Shown here piece after piece: positions 16,641 to 23,507 of a stretch of DNA of 23,507 bases (position 1 is its first letter; every line of letters begins with the position of its first letter). The translations under genes were made by a program, and so were the position numbers. The notes beneath the pieces are model-generated. The model searched no databases, was not told the DNA's origin, and saw only the letters and a program-made list of their open reading frames with translations. Source of the DNA: JBDTMT01 sp033764095 (GTDB lineage: Bacteria > Desulfobacterota > Binatia > HRBIN30 > CADEER01); NCBI GenBank assembly GCA_033764095.1, contig JANRJF010000148.1:1-23507 (forward strand), given 5' to 3'.

Positions 16641-18413
16641 ATGCGGATCCACACCCGGTTGCTGGTCCTGCTCCTCGCCATGCTCGCGCTCTACGGCGCG
16701 GCGCTGGTCGCACTGCGCCGCGCCACGCAGCGGATCGGCAACGGGGTGCTGGAGACGCAGCTCGCCGAAGCTGCCGGCCATCTCGACAGCACCCTCGCCC
16801 TGGAGCGCGCGCCGATCGAGCGCTCGGTGTTCGACAACACCTTCTGGGACGAGATGATCGCCTTCGTCTCCGACCCCGACCCGGAATGGGCCCGCGAGTA
16901 CATCGACGAGGCCTTTCCCGTCTTCGGCATCCAGCAGGCCTGGGTCTTCGACCCCGCCCTGCGGCTGGTCTACGCGATGCCCGGTCCGGATGCCGCCACC
17001 CGCCAGCCCGCGGTCGAGGCGCTGCGTCGCGCCGTCGCCCGCGACCCGTTCGGGCGTTTCTACGGTCGCGTCGGCGACATGGTCGTCGAGTACTTCTGCG
17101 CGCCGATTCAGCCGAGCGACGACCTGCAGCGGCGCGCCGAGCCGCGCGGCTGGTTGGTGGCGGCGCGCGGGCTCGATGCGAAGTACCTGGCGAAGCTGAG
17201 CGCTGTGTCCGGCGCCGCGCTGACCCTGGTGCCCGACAGCGGCGGTACGGTGCCGACCAATCGCATCGATGACGCCGCCAGCCGGGTGGTGCTGTTTGCG
17301 GCGCTGCGCGACGCCGCCGGCGCTCCGGTCGCGCTGCTGCGGGCGCAGCGCGACAATCTCGGCCTGCCGGTGCTCCGGCGCGCGCTGGTCGAGTACAACT
17401 GGCTCGCCGTGGCGTTTGCCGGCGCCAACCTGTTGCTGCTCGGCGTGTTCGTCGTCGTCTGGGTGCGCAACCCGCTGCAGCGCATCTCCGAGAGCCTGGA
17501 TCGGCAGGAGATCGCGCCGGTGCAGCGCTACCTCGGCGCGCGCCACGAGTTCGGCACCATCGCGCGCTTGATCCAGAGCTTTCTCGGACAGCGTCGCGCG
17601 CTGCTCGGCGAGATCGAGATGCGCAGGCGCTCCGAGCAGGCGCTGCGCGAGGCGCGCGACCTCGCCGACCAATCGGCGCGCGCCAAGTCCGACTTCCTCT
17701 CGGTGATGAGCCATGAGCTGCGCACGCCGCTCAACGCGGTCATCGGCTACGCCGACATCCTGCTCGACGAGCGCCCGCGCCCCGACCAGGTGGAGTACCT
17801 GCGTACGCTGCGCTTCGCCGGCGCGTCGCTGCTCGCCCTGGTCAACGACGTGCTGGACTTCAATCGCATCGAGGCCGGCAAGCTGACCATCGAGCGCCGC
17901 GAGTTCGATCCCGCCGGGTTGATCGAGATGCTGCTGCGCACCTTCCGGCCGCAGGCGGACGCGGCCGGGCTCACCGTCGGGGCGGCGCTGGACCCGACCC
18001 TTCCGCTGCGCGTGGTCGGTGATCCGCTGCGCCTGGCACAGGTGCTGAGCAACCTGATCGGCAACGCCATCAAGTTCACGCCGGCCGGCAGCGTCACCGT
18101 CGCCATCGCCGTGCTGGCGGCCGACGCAGACAGCGCGCGCCTGGAGTTTCGCGTCACCGACACCGGGATCGGCATCGCGGCCGACAAGCAGAAGCTGATC
18201 TTCGAGGTCTTCACCCAGGCCGAGTCCGACACCACGCGTCGCTACGGCGGCAGCGGCCTCGGCCTCAGCATCGCGCAGCGCCTGGTCGCGTTGATGGGCG
18301 GGGTCATCACGGTCGAGAGCGCCCCGCTGCACGGCGCGACGTTCAGCTTCGCCCTGAGCTTCCCGCTCCCCGGCGCCCCCGCCGCGCGCCAGCTGCCGCT
18401 GTCGATCTCGTAG
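16641..18413 (+). CDS. Membrane sensor histidine kinase with CHASE4 domain
   Basis: The 590-residue protein starts at ATG 16641, about 8 bases after a GGGGGCG site; the frame continues upstream to 16404 but that part is antisense to the sulfatase-like gene. Helix 1 is residues 6-27 and helix 2 about 253-275. The periplasmic loop 37-250 fits CHASE4 (SVFDNTFWDEMIAFV, FGIQQAWVFDPALRLVYAMP). A linker/HAMP-like stretch precedes HisKA, with phospho-acceptor His358 in FLSVMSHELRTPLNAVIGYA. HATPase motifs are NLIGNAIKFTPAGS, DTGIGIAADKQ and GGSGLGLSIAQRLV. It has no receiver domain, and no response regulator gene lies in the window, so its partner is elsewhere. The signal is unknown. Confidence 0.92.
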   Translation: MRIHTRLLVLLLAMLALYGAALVALRRATQRIGNGVLETQLAEAAGHLDSTLALERAPIERSVFDNTFWDEMIAFVSDPDPEWAREYIDEAFPVFGIQQAWVFDPALRLVYAMPGPDAATRQPAVEALRRAVARDPFGRFYGRVGDMVVEYFCAPIQPSDDLQRRAEPRGWLVAARGLDAKYLAKLSAVSGAALTLVPDSGGTVPTNRIDDAASRVVLFAALRDAAGAPVALLRAQRDNLGLPVLRRALVEYNWLAVAFAGANLLLLGVFVVVWVRNPLQRISESLDRQEIAPVQRYLGARHEFGTIARLIQSFLGQRRALLGEIEMRRRSEQALREARDLADQSARAKSDFLSVMSHELRTPLNAVIGYADILLDERPRPDQVEYLRTLRFAGASLLALVNDVLDFNRIEAGKLTIERREFDPAGLIEMLLRTFRPQADAAGLTVGAALDPTLPLRVVGDPLRLAQVLSNLIGNAIKFTPAGSVTVAIAVLAADADSARLEFRVTDTGIGIAADKQKLIFEVFTQAESDTTRRYGGSGLGLSIAQRLVALMGGVITVESAPLHGATFSFALSFPLPGAPAARQLPLSIS

Positions 18414-18432
18414 CCGCGCGCCGCGGCGCCGC

Positions 18433-19479
18433 TCAGCTCGCCGCCGGCGGGTCGACCGGGAAGCCGCTCTCGCGCCAGGCCTTGATGCCGCCGTCCAGTG
18501 CCACGGCGCGGCGGAAGCCCATCTCGCGCAGGGTCGCCACCGCCAGGGTCGAGATGAGGCCCAGCTCGCAGTAGACGGCGATGCGGCGGGTCGGGTCGGG
18601 CAACTCCTTGTTCACCCGCAGCTCCAGCTGGCCGCGCGGCAGCAGGCGTGCGCCGGGGATGTGGCCGGCGTCGAAGGCGTCGCGCTCGCGCACGTCGAGC
18701 ACGATGAACGCGTCGCTGCCCTGATCGCTGCTGAGGCGCTGGTGCAGCTCGGCGAGCGCCAGGAACGGCACCGACGCGCTCGCCTCGGCGAGCAGCTGGG
18801 CGACGGTCTTGCCGCCGCTGACGTTGGTACGCAGCGCCTCGGTGATGTGCGTCGGCATGCCCAGGTCGAGGTGGCGCATCATGTCGACGAACTCGGCGCG
18901 CTGGCGCTTCTGCAGGCGCGGGTTGGCGGCCAGCTCGGCGCCGATGGTCGAATGGTCGCGCTCCTTGTACTCGTGCGCCGGGTACACGTTGAGCGCCGGA
19001 TCGAGCTGCAGCAGGCGGCCGAACAGGCTGTCGTACAGCGCCTCCGGATCGCCGCTCGGCAGGTCGGTGCGGCCGGTGGCGCCGATCAGCAGGGTGTCGC
19101 CGGTGAAGACGCGGTCCTCGACCCGCAGGCACATCGAGTCGGCGGTGTGTCCCGGCGTGTGCATCACCTGCAGACGCAGGCGGCCGATGGCGATCATCTC
19201 GCCGTCGCCGACCCGCATGTCGACGAACGGCGCCGGGCTGTCGCGGTACATGACCGAGGCGGCGCGCAGCTGCTGCGCCAGCTGCTTTGCTGCCGAGAAG
19301 TGGTCGGCGTGCGTGTGCGTGTCGATGACGTGGTGGATGCGCAGCCCGTCGCGCGCCGCCAGCGCCAGGTAGCGGTCGATCTGGCTGATCTCGGGATCGA
19401 TCAGCGCCGCGGCGCAGGTGTCGGCGCAGCCGACGAGATAGGACCGGCAACCACCGGTGGCGATCTGCTCGAAGATCAT
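18433..19479 (-). CDS. Persulfide dioxygenase-like metallo-beta-lactamase fold protein fused to rhodanese
   Basis: The 348-residue protein starts at ATG 19479 after GAGGA at 5-base spacing. Residues 1-225 are an ETHE1/PDO-type domain with the metal motif THTHADH (54-60), His111 in PGHT, Asp128 in FTGDTLLIGATGRTDL and His169 in PAHEYKERDHSTIGAE. Such enzymes oxidise glutathione persulfide to sulfite with a single iron. Residues 235-345 are a rhodanese domain with catalytic Cys304. Its loop reads C-E-L-G-L-I-S, so the Arg usual at the sixth position (CxxGxRS) is Ile309, which may change substrate or activity. The fusion suggests sulfide detoxification with sulfur transfer inside one chain. It is convergent with the histidine kinase, with a 19-bp gap. 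Confidence 0.88.
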   Translation of the reverse strand: MIFEQIATGGCRSYLVGCADTCAAALIDPEISQIDRYLALAARDGLRIHHVIDTHTHADHFSAAKQLAQQLRAASVMYRDSPAPFVDMRVGDGEMIAIGRLRLQVMHTPGHTADSMCLRVEDRVFTGDTLLIGATGRTDLPSGDPEALYDSLFGRLLQLDPALNVYPAHEYKERDHSTIGAELAANPRLQKRQRAEFVDMMRHLDLGMPTHITEALRTNVSGGKTVAQLLAEASASVPFLALAELHQRLSSDQGSDAFIVLDVRERDAFDAGHIPGARLLPRGQLELRVNKELPDPTRRIAVYCELGLISTLAVATLREMGFRRAVALDGGIKAWRESGFPVDPPAAS

Positions 19480-19586
19480 GTCGTCCTCTCAGGCTTCCGG
19501 GCGTCGCAGCGAAACCGGGCGACGCGGCGTCAGACGGGATCGGCTCTGTCTCCGCGCCTCCGTGCGAGTCCTCGTGGCCTCGCCGA

Positions 19587-21374
19587 CTAGCTTGCGTCGA
19601 GATGCGCGCGCACCACCTCCGGTGGGATCTTGTGCCGCGGCAGGTCGCGCGCGGCGTTGAGGCGCAGCAGGTGGAAGACGAAGACGGCGAAGCTGAACCC
19701 GGCGCCGACGATGGCCAGCACCGGCAACGCGCCGGGATCGGCCTCGAAGCTCTTCACCTGCGTCGTGACGATCAGGATGCAGCCGACGCACACCGCCAGC
19801 GCGGCCGCCGCGGCGCGCCAGACGTCGCCGACTGCGCCGCTGGCGCCGCGCCGCAGTATGCGGCGCAACTCGCCGGGCGAGAAGTGGTCGAGGAACCACC
19901 CGGTGCGCTCGTCGACGGCGCGTTGATTGGGTGGCGCCAGCAGCTTGCCGGTCAAGGGGTCGATTGCCGACTTGCCCTCGCGGTGGCGCTCGATGCCTTG
20001 CAGGATCTGGCCGTGCGCCTCGGCGTCGATCGCGAAGCGGCGGGCGAACAGGTAGGCCAGCGTCGAGCACAGCGCCGGGGTCAGCGCGAAGATTGCCCGG
20101 ATGGCGAGCACCACCTGTGGGTTCTGCGTGGTGTTGGGCACGTAGCCGAGCGTGCCGAGGATGGCGATCGGGATCGCCGCACTGGGGATGGCGACGAACT
20201 TCGGCAGCATGCCCCAGAAGGCGCTGTACTGCGCCTCGCGCCGCTTGCCGGTGTGCAGCTCGTCGTAGTCGATCACGTCGGCCTGAATCGCCGGGGCGAG
20301 GAAGAGGCCGGCACCGAAGCCGGCTCCGGCCCAGGCCAGCAGCAGCATCAGTGGCACGGTGTCGCCTTCGCCGAGCCAGAACATCCCGGCGCCGCCGGTG
20401 ATGCCGAGCGCGAAGCTGGCCAGCCAGGCGGAGCGCTTGCCGATGTGGCGCGCCAGCTTCACCCACAGCGGCAGGGTGAGGAAGCCGGCGATGAAGTAGG
20501 TGCCGAGGAATATCGCCAGCCAGCGCTCCTCGTTGGCCGGGCGGATGACGTAGGAGTTGAAGAACGGCATCAGCGTGCCGGGGATGGCGCCGGCGACGCT
20601 GCCGACGACGTACGACTGCAGCAGGATGCGGAACTGCGGGTTGCGCAGCGCGCGCCGCACCCCGGGCACGAAGGGATTCGACTCACGGGAGCTGAAGTCG
20701 GGTCGTTCGCGCACGGTGGCGACCAGCACCCAGTAGGTCAGCACCAGCACCACGGCGGTGAACCAGCCCATGCTGGCGAAGATCTCGCGTGGGCCGAGCG
20801 CGTAGCTCGCCATCACCCCAGGGGCGACGGCGGCGACGATGGTACCGAGGATGGCGAATCCCTCGCGCACGCCGAACAGGCGCGAGCGCTCGTGGTAGTC
20901 GAGCGTCAGCTCGGGGCCGAGCGCGTAGTGCGGCAGCGCGTAGACGGTGTGGAAGACGAAGTAGAGGACGAAGGTGACGCCGAACCACAGCGCCGCCTCG
21001 CGTGTCGACAGCGCCTCCGGCGGGGTGAAGAGCGCCCAGAAGGCGAGCGCGCAGAGCGGCGCGCCGAGCGCCATGTAGGGGCGGCGGCGCCCCCAGCGCG
21101 TGTGGGTGCGGTCCGACAGCCAGCCGACGAACGGATCGCTCAATGCGTCGAGCGCGCGCGCCACCGCGATGGCGATCGCCAGGTAGCCGAGCGGCACCAG
21201 CACCACGTCGGCGTAGAACTTCGGCATGTGGATGAGGATCGGCACCAGCATCGCCGCGCCGGCGATGTTTGGCAGCCCGTAGGCCAGCGCCAGGCCGAGC
21301 CCGACCCGCTCGTCATGGCGCAGCCGCGCGGGCGCCGCAGGCGGCTCGGGGGCGGACAGCGGCGCGGCAGCCAT
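19587..21374 (-). CDS. GPH/MelB-type sugar-cation symporter family transporter (MFS_2)
   Basis: The protein has 595 residues from ATG 21374; no clear ribosome-binding site is seen and the frame is open upstream without family sequence. Hallmarks are SDPFVGWLSDRTHTRWGRRR after helix 2, PHYALGPELTLDYHERSR and ADVIDYDELHTGKRREAQYS. There are about 12 membrane helices. GPH carriers move glycosides or related solutes with Na+ or H+; the substrate here is unknown. Compared with typical 450-500-residue members it has a soluble insertion of about 80 residues before the last two helices (HGQILQGIERHREGKSAIDP to FSPGELRRILRRG). I have seen similar long forms annotated only as MFS transporters. Bases 19480-19586 downstream hold no gene. 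Confidence 0.88.
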   Translation of the reverse strand: MAAAPLSAPEPPAAPARLRHDERVGLGLALAYGLPNIAGAAMLVPILIHMPKFYADVVLVPLGYLAIAIAVARALDALSDPFVGWLSDRTHTRWGRRRPYMALGAPLCALAFWALFTPPEALSTREAALWFGVTFVLYFVFHTVYALPHYALGPELTLDYHERSRLFGVREGFAILGTIVAAVAPGVMASYALGPREIFASMGWFTAVVLVLTYWVLVATVRERPDFSSRESNPFVPGVRRALRNPQFRILLQSYVVGSVAGAIPGTLMPFFNSYVIRPANEERWLAIFLGTYFIAGFLTLPLWVKLARHIGKRSAWLASFALGITGGAGMFWLGEGDTVPLMLLLAWAGAGFGAGLFLAPAIQADVIDYDELHTGKRREAQYSAFWGMLPKFVAIPSAAIPIAILGTLGYVPNTTQNPQVVLAIRAIFALTPALCSTLAYLFARRFAIDAEAHGQILQGIERHREGKSAIDPLTGKLLAPPNQRAVDERTGWFLDHFSPGELRRILRRGASGAVGDVWRAAAAALAVCVGCILIVTTQVKSFEADPGALPVLAIVGAGFSFAVFVFHLLRLNAARDLPRHKIPPEVVRAHLDAS

Positions 21375-21439
21375 TCGAGCGATATGCGACCGCGCGCGCG
21401 GCCGAAGCAAGCCGCCGGCCGAAGTTTCGCCGCCGGGGC

Positions 21440-21760
21440 TCAGTGCACCAGCGGCTCGTCGAGCCGGAAGTAGACGGCGCGCTGGCTGCCGCACAGCGTG
21501 CAGGCGACGGCGGCGACGCGCAGCCGCACGCCGTCGATCGCCTCGGCGGTGTGCGCCTCCAGCTTGAGCGGCCCGCCACACAGCGGACACGGGTTGGCGG
21601 TCGCGCGCAGCTCGATGACGGCGACCGAATCGACCGGGATCGGCCGTTCGGGCGACCCCCCGTCCTCCAGCTGTGCCAGCTGCTCGATCTCCTGCGCCAG
21701 CCGCTGCTGGGCGCGATCGCGCAGCCGTCGTTGCGCGCGTCCGCGCCGCCGTTCCGCCAT
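21440..21760 (-). CDS. Small zinc-ribbon protein of unknown function
   Basis: The protein has 106 residues from ATG 21760; a GTG at 21778 would add six. Neither has a clear ribosome-binding site. The N-terminal 30 residues are highly basic and helical (ERRRGRAQRRLRDRAQQRL). The C-terminal part has two CxxC knuckles, CPLCGG and CTLCGS, about 30 residues apart with beta-strands between, the pattern of a zinc ribbon. It ends VYFRLDEPLVH. It is not recognised as a named family. The basic end might bind nucleic acid or ribosome, which is inference. It lies 65 bp upstream of the transporter on the same strand and may be co-transcribed with it. Confidence 0.65.
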   Translation of the reverse strand: MAERRRGRAQRRLRDRAQQRLAQEIEQLAQLEDGGSPERPIPVDSVAVIELRATANPCPLCGGPLKLEAHTAEAIDGVRLRVAAVACTLCGSQRAVYFRLDEPLVH

Positions 21761-22104
21761 CGCGCGACGATGCGGCACGCCGCGCGCCCAGGCAAGCCGG
21801 GCGCCGGCCGGAGCCGTTCTGGTCGTTGCGGGTACTCGGCGGCGTGGTTCGGCATGGATCGACTGCGTGCGCCACTCCTGCGGCGCGGAAGGGACCTAAC
21901 CGCTACGGCGTCAGCTGGGCGCGCACGCGCTACGGCTACGGGTACTCGCAGCAGCTGCTCGCCCAGCTCACACCCCAGCGCCGCAAGATCCTGCAACCGC
22001 GGCTGCCGATCCGCCCCGGCGAGGATCGCATCCCGACCGAGGCGCTGTTCGTCTCACAACCGCCGCCGCGCCGAGAGCGAACGGTTGCCCGCCGCTTCGC
22101 CGGA
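21761..22104. other. 344-bp gap with coding-like composition but no supported gene
   Basis: On the plus strand about 21900-22060 reads as a plausible peptide (RYGVSWARTRYGYGYSQQLL, then AQLTPQRRKILQPRLPIRPG) with good third-position G/C and a GGAAGGGA-like site at 21889, but no start codon follows that site and the frame runs on antisense to the next gene. I cannot match it to a family. It may be a gene remnant or chance. Confidence 0.3.
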
Positions 22105-22647
22105 TCACCGCTGCTTGAACACGATGGCGCGCGGCTCGAGCTCGTAACGCGCCTGCGGACACTGCAGCTGGCGGACTTCGCGCGCCAGCGCATCGAGGAA
22201 GAGGTCGCGCGGGTAGTCGGCGAGCTCCGGCAGCCGCGCCCACTCGTCGGCCGCGGGCACGCTGACGATCGCCAGGCAGTCGCCGCCGCCGAGCTCCCAC
22301 CAGAAGTCGTGGTGCCCGCGCGCCAGCTTCACCCGCACGGTGCCGCTGCGGCCGTCACTGGTGATCGTCACGCGGTCGCCGAGACTCGCCCTCACCGCAC
22401 CGCGGCGGCCGGCGGTGCGCGCCGGCAGCAACAACCAGAGCGGGTACGCCGCCAGCCCCGCCAGCCCGGCGTAGAGCCCGGCCGTCAGCCAGAAGCCCAA
22501 CGGGTTGTCCGCGCGCTGCACGTAGACGGCAAAGCCGCGCGACGGGATCCACAGCGAGCCGTTCTGGATGCCAAGCCACAGCAGGATGAGAAAGAACAGC
22601 GCCAGCGCGGCGAAGAACGCCACCGCCAATTTCTCGCGCTGCGTCAT
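22105..22647 (-). CDS. Two-helix membrane protein of unknown function
   Basis: The protein has 180 residues from ATG 22647, with GGGGGC about 7 bases upstream; the open frame before it is Arg/Ser-rich noise. Helix 1 is about residues 7-27 (LAVAFFAALALFFLILLWLG) and helix 2 about 46-75 (FWLTAGLYAGLAGLAAYPLW). The remaining 100 residues are soluble: a small beta part (DRVTITSDGRSGTVRVKLAR), then WWELGGGDCLAIVS and an acidic helix (YPRDLFLDALAREVRQLQCP). No family recognised. The gene follows the XrtH-like small protein by 100 bp on the same strand, so the two may be expressed together. Confidence 0.7.
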   Translation of the reverse strand: MTQREKLAVAFFAALALFFLILLWLGIQNGSLWIPSRGFAVYVQRADNPLGFWLTAGLYAGLAGLAAYPLWLLLPARTAGRRGAVRASLGDRVTITSDGRSGTVRVKLARGHHDFWWELGGGDCLAIVSVPAADEWARLPELADYPRDLFLDALAREVRQLQCPQARYELEPRAIVFKQR

Positions 22648-22747
22648 CGCGATGCCCCCGGCGCCAGGGTCCGGCCGAATCGGGGCGTCCGACTCGGCAC
22701 GCCCTCTGCCGCTCACGCGCGCCCGATGTCGGGCGGGTTGCGTTCCC

Positions 22748-23254
22748 TCAGCAGGGACAGCTCGGCAACTGGCACATCTCGCCCGGCCCGACGACGAGTC
22801 CGACCTCGCAGAGCGGAACCGCGGGCGGCTGCGCCGGCTCACCGTGTGCGACGTCGCCGCAATTGATCTCCAGGTCGACGATGCGAATGGAATTCGGGCA
22901 CTGGCTCTCGAGCAGCACGATGTCGAGCGGTGAGAAGCTCTTCTGCGTGATCTGCCCGCATTCGTCGCCGCTGACGATCAGGTTCACCGCCGCCGCGTAG
23001 CCGACCGCGGAGACGCCCGCCACGACGATGGGCGCCAACACCACCATCGTCAGCGGGTGCGCGCGCCGCAGCATAGCCAGCGCGCCGATGACCAGGGCGA
23101 GTACGAGCATGCCCAGTCCAACCATGCTGAGCACCGGCGCGCCGGCGATCAGCGGTCCGACCGTGACCAATCCGTCGGCCTGGGCCGCCACCGCGTGCGG
23201 CAGCATGATCCCGGCAATCGCCAGCGAGACCTGTCCGAGCCTGCGAATGCTCAT
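22748..23254 (-). CDS. Small exported protein with mid-chain IPTL/exosortase-H-like segment (possible midcut-by-XrtH protein)
   Basis: The protein has 168 residues from ATG 23254, eight bases after GGAGG; a GTG directly before it is an alternative. Residues 5-25 are a signal peptide (AIAGIMLPHAVAAQ). Residues 40-65 read APVLSMVGLGMLVLALVIGA then LAMLRRAH: a Pro-x-Leu-Ser-x-x-G-hydrophobic helix-Arg-Arg pattern like the IPTL-CTERM exosortase H signal, but placed mid-chain. A second helix spans about 67-93. The C-terminal 75 residues are exported-looking with six Cys (SFSPLDIVLLESQCP, CEVGLVVGPGEMCQLP). This matches my memory of the midcut-by-XrtH family, but similarity is by pattern only. No exosortase gene is in the window. 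Confidence 0.6.
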   Translation of the reverse strand: MSIRRLGQVSLAIAGIMLPHAVAAQADGLVTVGPLIAGAPVLSMVGLGMLVLALVIGALAMLRRAHPLTMVVLAPIVVAGVSAVGYAAAVNLIVSGDECGQITQKSFSPLDIVLLESQCPNSIRIVDLEINCGDVAHGEPAQPPAVPLCEVGLVVGPGEMCQLPSCPC

Positions 23255-23395
23255 CACGCGCTCCTCCCGCCCACCGATCGTCGCGGGCGCCGGATCCTAC
23301 CGACCAGACGAGGAAAGGCAAACGCCGACCGGCGCTCGAGCGCCCGTCGACCAGCGTGTTGGGGCCGGGCGCCGAAGCTACCCAGCATACGGACG

Positions 23396-23466
23396 GTAGC
23401 GCGGCCCTCCGTGGCCGCCTCTAAGCCGATTCGCCAAGCAAGAGCGGCCACGGAGGGCCGCGCTAC
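23396..23466. repeat. Perfect 23-bp inverted repeat of the GTAGCGCGGCCCTCCG family
   Basis: The left arm 23396-23418 and right arm 23444-23466 are exact complements around a 25-base spacer. There is no T-tract, so it is not a usual terminator. The left arm also occurs at 12696-12718 with one change, showing a dispersed family. The flanking bases 23255-23395 and 23467-23507 hold no gene that I can support. Confidence 0.85.
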
Positions 23467-23507
23467 TGCTCGGCGCCCCCATCGTGTCACGCTTCGATCG
23501 ACATCGA

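Noticed and set aside
18418..18429. 12-bp palindrome GCGCCGCGGCGC between convergent genes as a terminator
   Set aside because: Self-complementary GC strings are expected by chance at this composition; it has no loop or T-tract.

Overview
This is a 23.5 kb stretch of very GC-rich bacterial DNA holding about 15 intact protein genes, one gene cut by the left edge, two gene remnants and several palindromic intergenic repeats. I see no rRNA, tRNA, CRISPR array, transposase or phage gene. Three secreted proteins with long Thr-Pro linkers, one with a CGNG...CDDGN cysteine-rich motif, and one with a C-terminal domain I associate with uncultured Binatota/Deltaproteobacteria-like genomes suggest that group. 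The taxonomic call is inference from style, not from a marker gene.

Left part (1-4258, all +): an overlapping operon of three glutamate-synthase-like subunits, namely a class II glutamine amidotransferase, a GXGXG beta-helix protein and an FMN/Fe-S synthase subunit. This is the GlxBCD/MgsABC set known from N-methylglutamate synthase in methylamine use. An XRE-cupin regulator overlaps its end. A repeat-filled gap and a short-chain dehydrogenase follow.

Middle (4531-11671): two large secreted Thr-Pro linker proteins on + flank a convergent/divergent pair, the lipid II flippase MurJ (-) and a glutaminyl-peptide cyclotransferase (+). The stop codons of the first secreted protein and of MurJ lie inside the two arms of one perfect 11-bp hairpin.

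Rearranged zone (11725-16455): a complete bacterial deoxyhypusine-synthase-like gene (+) is followed by a dispersed GC palindrome and a lower-GC surface-protein gene (-). Next come a frameshifted remnant of a sulfatase-like C-terminus (-) and a 174-bp, about 98% identical copy of the 3' end of the deoxyhypusine-synthase-like gene (+). That copy stops 6 bp from the end of a complete membrane sulfatase-like gene (-). The order reads as the scar of a tandem duplication and deletion of a convergent [DHS-like][sulfatase-like] pair, and is the most unusual structure in the window.

Right part (16641-23254): a CHASE4 sensor histidine kinase (+), then five minus-strand genes. These are a persulfide dioxygenase-rhodanese fusion, a GPH-type sugar transporter with a long late loop, a small zinc-ribbon protein, a two-helix membrane protein of unknown role, and a small secreted/membrane protein whose mid-chain segment resembles an exosortase H (IPTL-type) sorting signal. 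The window ends in a perfect 23-bp inverted repeat of the same family as the palindrome behind the DHS-like gene.
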